Below, one piece after another: positions 17,640 through 26,963 of a DNA stretch of 64,000 nt. The DNA is taken from assembly GCF_002332425.1 (NCBI RefSeq), contig NZ_NRGS01000004.1, forward strand, positions 62,001 to 126,000, read 5' to 3'. This DNA comes from Brachybacterium alimentarium (GTDB taxonomy: Bacteria > Actinomycetota > Actinomycetes > Actinomycetales > Dermabacteraceae). The position numbers and the translations under genes were made by a program. The notes under the pieces were generated by a model that was not told the DNA's origin, did not search any database, and saw only the letters and a program-made list of their open reading frames with translations. Positions within the stretch are counted from its first letter, which is position 1, and each line of letters starts with the position of its first letter.

Positions 17640-19001
17640 TCACTTCTTCCTGATCGTCGAAGCGGCTCCGCCGGCTCGGCGCCGTCCCCGCGGGGTCTTC
17701 TGCGCGGTGGCCGCCGCGTCGACGAGGTTCTGCTCGTCTGCAGGTACCGATGATGCCGACCCTTCTGCCGTCTCAGCGGGATCGGACCACGCGTCCACGC
17801 CGTCAGACGTCACGTCGCTGTCGGAGGTCGCGGAGTCGTCAGCGCTCTGCGTCGAGTTATCCGTGTCGTCCGCGACCGGGAACTCGGACTCCGAATCGAC
17901 TGTCGAGGACTCGGCCGTCCTGCCACCGTCCGCCGCCGAGTCGGAACCGTCGGCGCCTGCAGACTTCTTGCCACTGCGGCGACGCATAGCGGTGACACGG
18001 ACGCCGATGGCCTGCGCGGCCCGGTTCCCGGTGAGCGTGGTGCGCAGCCAGGTGACGATCGCGATCCACGTGGCGCCGGAGACGAGCACTGCATCCGCCG
18101 AAGCCATGATCCCGGAGAAGAACGGCAGGCCCATCGCGATCGCGATGCTCACGTGCATGCCGAGCAGCACGATCAGGGCGATACGGCGGGTGATCTTGTT
18201 GAACAACAGGAACGGGAACGCGATCTGCGCGAGCACCGTGACGTAGGTAGCGATGACCACCGGGAACGTCCAGTGGGTCATGAAATCCGCAAGCGGTGGG
18301 AACACCCCGTACGCCTCGGACTGCAGGGGGTAGTAGACGGCGGTGCCGTTCTGCCACAGCGTGCCCTGGACCTTGTACAGGCCGGCCTCGAGGTAGACGA
18401 TGCAGATCTGCGCGACGACGAGGCACAGCCCGATGTTGTGCAGCACGGAGCCCGTCTGCGTCTCGGGGCTGCTCTTCTTCGCACGGCGACGCGAGTCCAG
18501 CGACCAGCGCCGGGAGACATCCACCAGGATCAAGTAGATGAGCATGATCCGGATGAAGTAGTTGCCGCCGTCGGAGATCGGCGTGTTCTGCCCGTTCAGC
18601 GCGGTGTACGCGATGAACAGCAGCGGCGTGACGATACGGGTGCGCCAACCCAGCACGAAGGCGACGACGAGCGCGATCGTGACGACGTACCAGAGCCAGA
18701 AGAACCCGCTCCCGGCCTGCTGCAGCAGGTCGAAGGGGAATTTGTAACCGAGATTCCCCCGGTAGGGTTGCCAGTACGCGGAGCCCGGCCCCCAGATGCG
18801 GGAGGCGATCGGAAGGTTCACCAGCAGCCAGCCGAGCAGGAAACTGCCGGAGGCGATGCGCATGACCGCAAGCCCGTGGTCGGCGTGCCGGTCGGTGACG
18901 AACCATCCCACGATGCGGTCCAGCAGGCGACCGGGCAGGTCACGATTGCCACGTGCCCAGGTGCGAATCGGGGTGGAGTTGCGCGTGTCGGTCACGACCA
19001 T
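17640..19001 (-). CDS. HTTM domain-containing integral membrane protein
   Basis: Membrane protein of 453 residues. Residues about 40-330 hold roughly eight helices of the HTTM type (related to eukaryotic vitamin K-dependent gamma-carboxylase): an Arg-led first helix (VMRIASGSFLLGWLL), NGQNTPISDGGNYFIRIMLIYL in the middle, and VAQICIVYLEAGLYKVQG. The last 120 residues are a cytoplasmic, acidic Ser/Asp/Thr-rich tail ending in a basic RKK cluster. ATG 19001 lies inside the 3' end of the DUF5819 gene (10-base overlap), so the two are translated together. Bacterial HTTM proteins lack a proven activity. Confidence 0.85.
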   Translation of the reverse strand: MVVTDTRNSTPIRTWARGNRDLPGRLLDRIVGWFVTDRHADHGLAVMRIASGSFLLGWLLVNLPIASRIWGPGSAYWQPYRGNLGYKFPFDLLQQAGSGFFWLWYVVTIALVVAFVLGWRTRIVTPLLFIAYTALNGQNTPISDGGNYFIRIMLIYLILVDVSRRWSLDSRRRAKKSSPETQTGSVLHNIGLCLVVAQICIVYLEAGLYKVQGTLWQNGTAVYYPLQSEAYGVFPPLADFMTHWTFPVVIATYVTVLAQIAFPFLLFNKITRRIALIVLLGMHVSIAIAMGLPFFSGIMASADAVLVSGATWIAIVTWLRTTLTGNRAAQAIGVRVTAMRRRSGKKSAGADGSDSAADGGRTAESSTVDSESEFPVADDTDNSTQSADDSATSDSDVTSDGVDAWSDPAETAEGSASSVPADEQNLVDAAATAQKTPRGRRRAGGAASTIRKK

Positions 19002-19744
19002 GCCGCGTACACCTCCTCATCGAACTCCGTGGCGGGACGCCATCCGATGTTGAGCCACGACTGGGATAGTTCCGCAGAGGGATCATGGCGCTTGCTGAAA
19101 GGGGGAACAGCTTCACGGAGCATGCGCACCTCGACCAAGGTGACATCGTCGCCGTAGTCTTCGTACATATAGAGGCTGCCGAGGCCCACGGCCGAGTCCT
19201 CAAGTCGCTGATAGCGCCGCAAGTTGCTCAGCTGGGACGAGCTGTAGGTTTCCTCCGCCTCGGAGGAGTAGAGATCAACTCCGAACACGGGCTCACCGTC
19301 GATGTGGTTCCCCTCAGCTGTGGTCTGCTGCTCACCGGTGAGATTGGAGGCTGCGGACCAGAACCGCCCGTGCATGACCTTCGACTGGCGGGCTCCGCGG
19401 TCTGCGAAGATGTTGTAGTCGATCTCCGCGAACTCATCCTCGGTGACGTTGCGCCACGGGGTGAGTTCAGCGCCCGCGTCGGCTCCCCCGGCACACACGT
19501 CGTACTCACTGAGGCAGGCCCTCACCACCATGTACTCATCTTTTGAGTAGGGGGCAGGCGCGAAGAGGCTCCAGCCCTGGTCAAGCGGGCCGCGGAAATA
19601 GCTGTTCAACGTCGGCTGCAGGGACTCCTTCAGCGGAGTGTTGGGGCCGGTGAAGGCGAGGGTCGCGCCGATGTGGCCAGCCGCGAGGAGTCCGACGATG
19701 GTCAGTACGACGGCGGGAAGGCGGTGGATGCGGGGCTTGGCCAT
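18992..19744 (-). CDS. DUF5819 family protein
   Basis: Protein of 250 residues with one N-terminal transmembrane or signal-anchor helix (about 9-33) and an extracytoplasmic domain. The QGWSLFAPAPYSKDEYMVVR segment after the helix is the DUF5819 signature, which is often found beside HTTM genes. The family has no known function. It overlaps the HTTM gene downstream. There is no clear ribosome site before ATG 19744, and a hairpin separates it from the surface-protein gene upstream, so it may have its own promoter in the intervening 50 bases. Confidence 0.75.
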   Translation of the reverse strand: MAKPRIHRLPAVVLTIVGLLAAGHIGATLAFTGPNTPLKESLQPTLNSYFRGPLDQGWSLFAPAPYSKDEYMVVRACLSEYDVCAGGADAGAELTPWRNVTEDEFAEIDYNIFADRGARQSKVMHGRFWSAASNLTGEQQTTAEGNHIDGEPVFGVDLYSSEAEETYSSSQLSNLRRYQRLEDSAVGLGSLYMYEDYGDDVTLVEVRMLREAVPPFSKRHDPSAELSQSWLNIGWRPATEFDEEVYAAWS

Positions 19745-19792
19745 GCGAGGGGGTCCGATCTGCGCAGTGTGCCGGGAGGGGTAGGACGAGCC

Positions 19793-19836
19793 GATGGCCG
19801 CCGGGCCGACACCGAAGTGTCGACCCGACGGCCATC
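19793..19836 (-). terminator. Terminator hairpin after LAQTG surface-protein gene
   Basis: Long stem with few mismatches (gatggccg...cgacac / gtgtcg...cggccatc) and a CGAA tetraloop, 20 bases after the surface-protein stop codon and 50 bases before the DUF5819 start. Confidence 0.75.
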
Positions 19837-19855
19837 AGTGATGGTTACGCGTCAC

Positions 19856-22459
19856 TCAGAGTGCGGAGCGACGGGACACGAGCAGTCCCGCTGCACCTGC
19901 GACGACGAGCAGGGCAGCCAGCCCGACCATCGCAGCGGTTCCGGCCGCGCCCGTCTGGGCGAGGCTGCCGGAGCCACCGGACGAGCCGCTGACGGTCGAC
20001 CCACTACCGTTCGAGCCGCCGCCGCTGAGGCCGCTGCCCCCGGTGGATGACTCGCCGGAATTGGTCGCCGAGTTATCGGCTCCCGAGCCACTGCCGGTAA
20101 CGGTGAGATCCGCAGTTGCGGAGTTTCCGTCCTCGTCAGTAGCGACGATGGTGTAGTCGCCGGGCTCGGTGCCCTCGAGCACCTCGAGCTCCGTGGAGAA
20201 GGCGCCATCGTCATCAGTGACCACAGTGACCGGGTCGCCGACGGGGTTGCCGTCGGAGTCGGTCAGCTGCAGCTCGACCTCGGAGTTGGGCGGGAAGTTC
20301 TCGCCGTCAACCGTGATCGAGTCACCGGGTGCGGCGGTGTCCGGGTCCACCGTGATGGTGGGGTCGGTCGTACCGTCCTCAGCGGCGTTGTCGCCACCAT
20401 TAACCGCAGCATTGTCGCCACCGTTAACCGCAGCATTGTCGCCACCGTTGACCGCAGCGTTGTCGTCACCGTCGGCAGCGTTGTCGTCACCGTTCACGCC
20501 ATCGTTGTCGTCACCGTTCACGTCACCGTTGTCGTCACCGTTCACGCCATCGTTGTCGTCACCGTTCTCGGCAGCGTTGTCGTCGTCGGAATCGTTGGTC
20601 ACACCAAGATCCGTGGTGGCGGTCTCGCCAGTGGTAGCAGTCCCCTCGACCGTGTAGTCGCCGGCGTCGCTGCCCTCAGGGACCAGGAGCTCGGCGGTGA
20701 AGCCGCCGTTCTCATCAGTGGTCACCGTGACCGGATCGCCGACGGGATTGCCGTCAGGATCAACCAGCTGGACATCGACATCAGTGTTCGGCGGGTAGTT
20801 CTCGCCGGTCACCTCAGTGGTGTCACCATCGTTGACTGTCCCCGGATCCACGGAAAGCGCCGGATCTTCGGCCACGACGTCGCTCACGCGCACCGTGGAA
20901 GAGGCCAGGTCAACATTCACTGCGGCCAGGTTCGGCAGCAGCTCCAGGCTCAGGGCGTTGACCGTGAAGGAGTCCTCACCGAGGTAGCCGGGCTCGGGCT
21001 GCTCGTTGATCGTCACGGAGACAACCTGGGTCAGCACACCGGAGAGCACCGGGGACAGGGTGTCCAGGACGGGCTGGATGAGTCCGTCGAGAGTGCTGGT
21101 CAGGCCGGTGGTCGCAGTGTCCACGACACCACCGATCACGCCCTGCAGCGGAGTGATCACCGCAGTCTCCACGACCGGTTCAAGCGCGCTGAGCAGGGAG
21201 CCGAGCGGGATGCCGAGCAGGTTGCCGTCGATCTCGATCGTCGGGTCGCTGTCGTCGGTGCCGGCAAGCTGACCAAGCGTGGTCTCCACGACGATATCGA
21301 CGTTAGCCGTCGCGATCAGTGCACGAATCTCCGCGGGGAGCTCAATCCTGAGGCCGACGTTGTTGAACACGTCGTCCACGAGGATCTCGCCGACCTTGGT
21401 GGTCACGGTGCCGAGAGCCTCGGTGACCGCACCGGTGATGAGCCCGATGGTCTCCGAATCCAGCAGCTCCGTGTTGGCGGGCAGACCGTTCAGGCCGTCC
21501 GGGCCGCCGAGTGCCTGCAGGTCCACGGCGATCGTGCCATTGACCAGGTCGATCTTCACGAGGCCGTTCGAATCCTCGAGGGGCTCAGCAAGAAGCGAGG
21601 TGCTGGCTTCGTCGAGAGCAGCGTCGAGTCCGATGAGACCGATCGTCCCGCCGCCAGCCTTGACACTCGCGACGCCGAGGTCGGTATCAATAGCGATAGC
21701 TTCGGTGACCTGACCCAGCGCACCGTCCGCCCCCACCGCGCCGTTCAGCACGGTGCCGACATCGGTCAGCGCCGAGTTGAGCTCGGTCGAGAGGTCGCCC
21801 ACGAGCGGCGAGCTGATGACCAGCTGGCCATCCGCGACCACGTACTCAGAGGTGACCTCTTCACCGTTGGCGGTCGCGGTGGAGCCGAGAGCGCCGAGCT
21901 GCAGGGAGAGCTCGTCGACGATGTCGTCCGTGAGCCCGTCGACGCCGGCCTGAGCGAGCAGATCCGTCAAATCGACGTTCGCGCTGCCGTAGGTGCCGTT
22001 CTCGATCCCGTCGAGATCCAGACCGCCGCCGTCGCCGACCGCACCGGCACTGGCCGTCGAGGTCGTGGCGTCGAGCGACTCCGTGTAGCTCGAGAGCGCA
22101 CCAGCCTCACCGAGATCGAGCAGGCCTCGCTCCTCGGCGGTGCCGAGCAGCGGAAGGGTCAGCGAGCCGAGATCGAGAGCCAGGTTCTCGTTGAGGAGAT
22201 CGACATTGAGCGGCTGGCTGTTGGGGCCCGGGTCGCTCAGGTTGCCCGACTGACTGGTCCCGGCGTTGGCCAGGTCCAGAGCGAGCACGTCGGTGTTGAT
22301 GACTCGGCCGAGTGCTTCAGACTGATCAGTCTCGGCAGCGAGGGCCGGAGGTACGGACATAAGAGTCAAACCCGCCGTGGCTACCGACGCGACGAGACCC
22401 TTGAACAAGGTCGATCGACGCCGAGTCACGGACAGAGGCGGTATATGCAGGCGTTCCAC
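19856..22459 (-). CDS. Choice-of-anchor G family surface protein with LAQTG anchor
   Basis: Secreted protein of 867 residues. Signal peptide about 8-42, then a region (about 45-540) with the choice-of-anchor G pattern (LGRVINTDVLALDLANAG, SQSGNLSDPGPNSQPLNVDLL). Next come two Ig-like repeats of about 85 residues, each with a PPN-DVQL/EVEL-GNPVGDPVTV core, separated by a D/N/G-rich linker of octapeptide repeats. LAQTG at 833-837, a hydrophobic helix and an SRRSAL tail complete a class E sortase signal. GTG 22459 is chosen because GGAG lies five bases upstream; an ATG 54 bases farther upstream would place 18 polar residues before the signal. Transcribed toward the DUF5819/HTTM pair. Confidence 0.85.
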   Translation of the reverse strand: MERLHIPPLSVTRRRSTLFKGLVASVATAGLTLMSVPPALAAETDQSEALGRVINTDVLALDLANAGTSQSGNLSDPGPNSQPLNVDLLNENLALDLGSLTLPLLGTAEERGLLDLGEAGALSSYTESLDATTSTASAGAVGDGGGLDLDGIENGTYGSANVDLTDLLAQAGVDGLTDDIVDELSLQLGALGSTATANGEEVTSEYVVADGQLVISSPLVGDLSTELNSALTDVGTVLNGAVGADGALGQVTEAIAIDTDLGVASVKAGGGTIGLIGLDAALDEASTSLLAEPLEDSNGLVKIDLVNGTIAVDLQALGGPDGLNGLPANTELLDSETIGLITGAVTEALGTVTTKVGEILVDDVFNNVGLRIELPAEIRALIATANVDIVVETTLGQLAGTDDSDPTIEIDGNLLGIPLGSLLSALEPVVETAVITPLQGVIGGVVDTATTGLTSTLDGLIQPVLDTLSPVLSGVLTQVVSVTINEQPEPGYLGEDSFTVNALSLELLPNLAAVNVDLASSTVRVSDVVAEDPALSVDPGTVNDGDTTEVTGENYPPNTDVDVQLVDPDGNPVGDPVTVTTDENGGFTAELLVPEGSDAGDYTVEGTATTGETATTDLGVTNDSDDDNAAENGDDNDGVNGDDNGDVNGDDNDGVNGDDNAADGDDNAAVNGGDNAAVNGGDNAAVNGGDNAAEDGTTDPTITVDPDTAAPGDSITVDGENFPPNSEVELQLTDSDGNPVGDPVTVVTDDDGAFSTELEVLEGTEPGDYTIVATDEDGNSATADLTVTGSGSGADNSATNSGESSTGGSGLSGGGSNGSGSTVSGSSGGSGSLAQTGAAGTAAMVGLAALLVVAGAAGLLVSRRSAL
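20378..20585 (-). repeat. 24-bp tandem repeats coding the D/N/G-rich stalk
   Basis: Array of degenerate 24-bp and shorter units coding for GDDNDGVN, GDDNAADG and GGDNAAVN octapeptides between two Ig-like domains. The three GGDNAAVN units are almost identical at the DNA level. The asparagine/aspartate pattern would give a flexible, acidic, possibly calcium-binding spacer. Confidence 0.8.
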
Positions 22460-22761
22460 ATTCGCTCCATCGTGTGAGAGGGGTGGTGGGTCGCGCACAC
22501 GAGCAGAGGGCACAAGCGACGCGACGAAGTCACAGAAGTGACCCCTGTGAGGTTCTCAGACAACGTTCGGGAAGTGTGCGGCGCCGACACAAACGACCGA
22601 CCTGTTGCACGAACGTTATGACAATGTCCGATTTGCCGCTTACCATGCGCTGACCTGCGATTATGTAACCCAGAAGTAACCTCGTGGGGCCGTCGCGACC
22701 TGGTCACGGCAACGCTGGCGGCACGATGCTGCGCGCAGACCCAGTGGCTGTCGAGCCCGCC
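22460..22761. other. 302-base intergenic region: promoter/leader of the LAQTG protein
   Basis: Lies between the end of the mannose-6-phosphate isomerase gene and the start of the surface-protein gene, both on the minus strand. It is the most AT-rich stretch nearby, with several TANNNT-like boxes (22616-22680) on the minus strand, so the surface-protein promoter probably lies here with a leader of more than 100 bases. A small inverted repeat gtcac-agaa-gtgac occurs at 22529-22542. I see no gene or clear terminator. Confidence 0.5.
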
Positions 22762-23964
22762 TCAGGGAACGCTCGCTTGAGCGAACCGGCCCACCCCGCC
22801 AGCGCGGAGCGCCCCGTCAGCGGCCGGGACGAACACTGCGCGGCCGGCCGTGAGCGTGTGGGTCCCTGTCTCCGTCATCAGAGTGGTCTCGCCGTCGAGC
22901 CCGAGCACGATCCGGGGACCGGTTCCCGGCACCGGATGCAGCTTCTGAGGGGGCCCGCCTTCGTCCGCAAGCTGCGTGATCGCGAGCTCGAAGTCGTCGA
23001 CGGGTGCGTAGTACGCGACCGAAGTGGCGTTCTGCCGTTCGGGGGCTACCCGGAGTGGAGGCGTGGCGGTGACGCTCACGCTCTGGAGCACCTCGTCCAC
23101 GTGGATCTTCTTCGATGTCAGCCCGGCACGCAGCACGTTGTCGCCGGTCGCCATGATCTCCAGGCCCGTGCCGTGCAGATAGGCGTGCAGAGCTCCGGCC
23201 GGCACGAACAGCGTCTCCCCTGGCTGCAGCGTGACGGGGTTCAGCAGCAGCGCGGCGACCACGCCAGGATCACCGGGGTGATGCTCTGCCAGCAGCGACA
23301 CGAACGCGTCGATGCGAGGGGAGGGAGAGGACCCCGCCCGGGATCGTGCCCGACAGGCTGCCACCACCTCGAGCACCGCAGCCTGGGACGGGCGCATCGA
23401 GGTCGAGACGAGGGTGCGGAAAGCCGCGCGCATCCCGTGGGCCGTGGGGTTCGAGACCAGCAGATCGTGCAGCCGATCGGTCAGCTCCGTGCCGAGTCCC
23501 TCGAGGATCACCGCCGCCCGCCGCGGAGTGCGGAAGCCGCACAGCGCCGTGAACGGGGTCAGCGCGAACAGCAGCTCGGGCTTGTGGTTCGGATCGCGAT
23601 AGTTCCGCCGGGCCGAATCCAGGGCGATTCCGGCAGCGCTCTCCGCGGCGAAGGACTCCACCGCCTGTTCCTTCGTGGGATGGACCTGCAGCGACAGCGG
23701 CCGTTCCGCCGCGATCACCTTCAGCAGGAAGGGCAGACGATTCTGGAACGCTCTCCCCACGCCCTCCCCCAGCATCTCGGCGGGAGCGGCCGCGATCAGG
23801 TCATCGAGTCGCTCCCCGCCGGGCGTCGTCGCCGAGCCGAGCGGGTGGGCACCGAACCAGAGCTCGGCCCACGGGGTGCCGTCGGCTGGGCGGCCCAGGA
23901 GGTCGGGGATCTCTGTCGTCGACCCCCAGGAGTAATGCTGCGGATGCCCCTCCAGCTCGAGCAT
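22762..23964 (-). CDS. manA: Mannose-6-phosphate isomerase, class I
   Basis: Zinc-dependent enzyme of 400 residues interconverting mannose 6-phosphate and fructose 6-phosphate in the cytoplasm, feeding GDP-mannose synthesis for cell-envelope glycans. Family motifs are clear: WGSTTEIPDLLG near the N-terminus, LPFLLKVIAAERPLSLQVHP (zinc ligand Gln/His), DPNHKPELLFALTPF (Glu ligand), and VPAGALHAYLHGTGLEIMATGDNVLRAGLT with the last His and catalytic Arg. It starts two bases after the stop of the upstream gene, so the two form an operon. Confidence 0.95.
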   Translation of the reverse strand: MLELEGHPQHYSWGSTTEIPDLLGRPADGTPWAELWFGAHPLGSATTPGGERLDDLIAAAPAEMLGEGVGRAFQNRLPFLLKVIAAERPLSLQVHPTKEQAVESFAAESAAGIALDSARRNYRDPNHKPELLFALTPFTALCGFRTPRRAAVILEGLGTELTDRLHDLLVSNPTAHGMRAAFRTLVSTSMRPSQAAVLEVVAACRARSRAGSSPSPRIDAFVSLLAEHHPGDPGVVAALLLNPVTLQPGETLFVPAGALHAYLHGTGLEIMATGDNVLRAGLTSKKIHVDEVLQSVSVTATPPLRVAPERQNATSVAYYAPVDDFELAITQLADEGGPPQKLHPVPGTGPRIVLGLDGETTLMTETGTHTLTAGRAVFVPAADGALRAGGVGRFAQASVP

Positions 23965-23966
23965 GC

Positions 23967-25025
23967 TCAGACGTCACCCTCGAGGATCTGCGCGACCAGC
24001 CGAGCAGGTTCGTCGGCCGCCACCGGAGGAGCCGACGTCGCAGGCCCTCCGACCTGCCGCATGCCGTAGCGCTCCCAGTACTCGTGCAGCCAGTCCGGGG
24101 CGCGCGGGCAGTGCACCCAAGCGGGCAGGCCGCGCACCGCCGCCTCGAGGATGTCGGCGGACATCACCGAGACGACGGGGCTGCGAAGCTCTCGCGGCGC
24201 AATCGGCGGGTCCTGGAAGGTGACCCCGCGACGATGCATCAGCGCCTGTGTGGCGCGGGAGAGGCTGTCAGTGTCCTCCGGGCTCGGCTGGTAGAGCGCC
24301 CCCGTGGAGCGGCAGAAGGACTGCGCGGCGCCGGCCGTGAGACGTCGCGGGAGCTCGATCGCGCTGAGCTGGCCCAGGAACAGCGGCTGCTCATCCTGCT
24401 CGCTCTCTGCGACGGAACCGTCATGGGCGGCCTGCCAGAGACGCTGGGATCCGACCGTGCGCACTTCGATCTCCCGCCGGCCCGAGCGGCGGAATTCGCC
24501 GTCCAGCTCGTTCCAGGCCAGCAGGGTCGTGCGTGGGGGCAAGGGCGCGCTGAACGGGGTCACGGTCTCGTGCTGGACGACGGCGTTCGGCACGTCGGCG
24601 TACTGCGCCCAGGCATGGACCTCACGGCCCACCCGCCGTTCCCAGCCCGTGGTGAGCACCGCGGTGATGCCGCGACCCGCGAGCGCGGCGCGCGGCTCGA
24701 ACACCGGACGGTGCGCCCACTCCGGTCCGCTCAGCACCGGCAGATCGACATCCGCCGGCGTGAGCACGTCCACGGTGCCGTGCAAGTAGGTCAGCACGGA
24801 CAGCAGGCTGTCCTGACTCGCCGACGAGGCTGAGTCGACGCCGAGAAGCACTCGGGACCGGTCCTCCCCGTCGCGCGTGTGCAGCGTGAAGGTCGGAGTG
24901 CTCGCCTCCGCGGAGCCGGAGCGGCGAAGAACGCGGGCAGCGGCACCGCGCAGTGCGGCGGGACGACGACGCGTCGCACGCCATTCCTCCCAGCGTTCCA
25001 GGCTGTGCGGATGAATCAACGGCAT
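23967..25025 (-). CDS. Protein of unknown function in operon with manA (possible GT-B-like fold)
   Basis: Protein of 352 residues that I cannot name with certainty. ATG 25025 is preceded by GGAGGG. Alternating strand/helix segments (RSRVLLGVDSASSASQDSLLSVL, TAVLTTGWERRVGREVHAWAQYADVPNAVVQHE, PLFLGQLSAIELPR, VVSVMSADILEAAVRGLPAWVHCP) and a late Ser/Asp-Glu-Ala signature recall GT-B-type glycosyltransferases or teichoic-acid glycerophosphotransferases, where a similar segment binds the nucleotide sugar. There are no membrane segments. Position immediately upstream of manA supports a role in envelope glycan synthesis; this is inference. Confidence 0.7.
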   Translation of the reverse strand: MPLIHPHSLERWEEWRATRRRPAALRGAAARVLRRSGSAEASTPTFTLHTRDGEDRSRVLLGVDSASSASQDSLLSVLTYLHGTVDVLTPADVDLPVLSGPEWAHRPVFEPRAALAGRGITAVLTTGWERRVGREVHAWAQYADVPNAVVQHETVTPFSAPLPPRTTLLAWNELDGEFRRSGRREIEVRTVGSQRLWQAAHDGSVAESEQDEQPLFLGQLSAIELPRRLTAGAAQSFCRSTGALYQPSPEDTDSLSRATQALMHRRGVTFQDPPIAPRELRSPVVSVMSADILEAAVRGLPAWVHCPRAPDWLHEYWERYGMRQVGGPATSAPPVAADEPARLVAQILEGDV

Positions 25026-25211
25026 GGTGCAACCCTCCACGTACGACGACGGACCCCGCGCCTCAGCATTCCACATGCGAGCTGTGCCCCACGGGAGACG
25101 TGCGGGGCAGGAGACCTCGAGCGACGAGTGAGGGCCTCCCCACGAGTCGTGGCGGAGCCTCATGCACGGAGAAAATCCACCAGGTGCGCGGTGGAGCAGG
25201 CCCGCCCGGAC

Positions 25212-26963
25212 TCACCGCGGCATATTGCGGATGTTCGTCGCCGCCATGTCGACCATCTTGCCGACGCCGCCGCCGAGCACGATCTTCGTCGAAGCCTGAG
25301 CGAAGCCACGGATCTGCTGGGCGGTGATCTTCGGGGGCATGGACAGGGCGTCGGGGTCGGTGACCACGTCGATCAGCATCGGCCCCGGAGTGGCGAGGGC
25401 GTCGGCCAGCTGCTTCTTGAGCTTCTTGGGCTCGGTGATCCGCACGGAGCCGATGCCCACGCCCTTCGCGATCGCCGCGAAGTCGACATCCTCATGGTCG
25501 GTGCCGTAGTCCGGCAGGCCCTCCACGAGCATCTCGAGCTTGACCATGCCGAGGCTGGAGTTGTTGAACACGAGGATCTTGGTGTTCAGCTGGTGGAGCT
25601 TCACGGTGAGCAGCTCGCCCATCAGCATGCCGAGGCCGCCGTCGCCGCTCATCGAGATCACCTGGCGATCCGGGAACGCCTTCGAGGCGCCGATGGCCTG
25701 CGGCAGGGCGTTGGCCATCGTGCCGTGGTGCCAGGAGCCGAACAGTCGGCGCCTGCCGTTGGGCGTGATGTAGCGGGCGCCCCACACGTTGCACATGCCG
25801 GTGTCCACGGTGAACACGGCGTCGTCGTCCGCGAGGTCGTCGAGCGTGGCGGCGACGAACTCGGGGTGGATGGGCTTCATTCGCTCCACGTTCTTGGTGT
25901 ACGCGGCGACCACGCCGGTGAGGGCCTTGTGATGCGCCTTGAGCATGCGGTGCAGGAAGCGGTGGCTCTTGGAGCTGGTCAGCAGCGGGAGCACGGCCTG
26001 CAGGGTGAGTGCCACGTCGCCGTGGAGGGCGAGGTCCAGGCCCACCCGTCGGCCCAGCCGCGAGGCGTCGGCGTCGATCTGCACGATCTTCGGAGCGTTC
26101 TTGCCGCCCTCGCCGGGCAGGAACTCGCTGTAGGGGAAGTCGGTGCCCAGCAGGATCACGAGGTCCGCCTCGTGCATCGCGTCGTAGCAGGCGCCGTAGC
26201 CGAGCAGACCGCTCATGCCCACGTCGTACGGATTGTCGTACTGCATGAACTCCTTGCCGCCGAAGGCGTGGCCGATCGGTGCCTTGACCCGCTCGGCGAG
26301 CTCGAGCACCTCTTCGCGGGCGTCGCGCACGCCAGCCCCGGTGAACAGGGTGACGGTGTCCGCCTCGTCGATCAGCTCGGCGAGGCGTCCCACGGGGCCC
26401 GCGGCGGGCTGGACCCGTCCGAGGTCCGTGGCGAGCTCCTTGGTGAGCGGGCCGTCCACCTGCTGGTCGGCGACATCGCCGGGGAGCACGAGCACGGAGA
26501 CGCCGCTCTTGGCGATCGCGGTCTGCACGGCGATGTGGAGCATGGTCGCGCCGTGGGGGCCGGAGTTGACCATCTCGCAGAAGTGGGAGCACTCCTGGAA
26601 CAGGATCTCCGGGTGGGTCTCCTGGAAGAACCCGGTGCCGATGTTGGCAGAGGGGACGTGGGAGGCGATCGCGAGCACGGGGGCCCCGTCGCGGTGGGCG
26701 TCGTACAGGCCCTGGATCAGGTGGGTGTTGCCCGGGCCGCAGGAGCCGGCGCACACGGCGAGCTTCCCGGTCAGGCGGGCCTCGGCGCCGGCCGCGAAGG
26801 CTCCGGCCTCCTCGTTGCGCACGTGCACCCAGTCGATGCCCTCGGTAGAGCGCACGGCGTCGACCACGGGGTTCAGGGAGTCGCCGACCACCCCGTAGAT
26901 GCGCTCGACCCCGAGGTCGCGGAGCTGGGTGACGAGGAGCTGGGCGAAGGATGTGCGGGGCAT
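25212..26963 (-). CDS. poxB: Thiamine-diphosphate-dependent pyruvate dehydrogenase (quinone)/pyruvate oxidase
   Basis: Flavoenzyme of 583 residues that decarboxylates pyruvate to acetate and CO2, passing electrons to membrane quinone. Domain order is that of the family: N-terminal ThDP-binding domain with the activating Glu in VRNEEAGAFAAGAEA, a central FAD domain, and a C-terminal ThDP/Mg domain with GDGGLGMLMGEL and the NNSSLG magnesium motif. The last 25 residues lack the amphipathic lipid-binding helix typical of E. coli PoxB or are strongly diverged. GGGAGG precedes ATG 26963. Monocistronic. Confidence 0.92.
   Translation of the reverse strand: MPRTSFAQLLVTQLRDLGVERIYGVVGDSLNPVVDAVRSTEGIDWVHVRNEEAGAFAAGAEARLTGKLAVCAGSCGPGNTHLIQGLYDAHRDGAPVLAIASHVPSANIGTGFFQETHPEILFQECSHFCEMVNSGPHGATMLHIAVQTAIAKSGVSVLVLPGDVADQQVDGPLTKELATDLGRVQPAAGPVGRLAELIDEADTVTLFTGAGVRDAREEVLELAERVKAPIGHAFGGKEFMQYDNPYDVGMSGLLGYGACYDAMHEADLVILLGTDFPYSEFLPGEGGKNAPKIVQIDADASRLGRRVGLDLALHGDVALTLQAVLPLLTSSKSHRFLHRMLKAHHKALTGVVAAYTKNVERMKPIHPEFVAATLDDLADDDAVFTVDTGMCNVWGARYITPNGRRRLFGSWHHGTMANALPQAIGASKAFPDRQVISMSGDGGLGMLMGELLTVKLHQLNTKILVFNNSSLGMVKLEMLVEGLPDYGTDHEDVDFAAIAKGVGIGSVRITEPKKLKKQLADALATPGPMLIDVVTDPDALSMPPKITAQQIRGFAQASTKIVLGGGVGKMVDMAATNIRNMPR

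Noticed and set aside
20378..20585. Possible CRISPR-like array
   Set aside because: Units are 24 bp and in frame within a surface protein, without unique spacers.
22529..22542. CRP/GlxR-like palindrome (gtcac-agaa-gtgac)
   Set aside because: Spacer of four and arm bases do not match TGTGA-N6-TCACA; too short to separate from chance.
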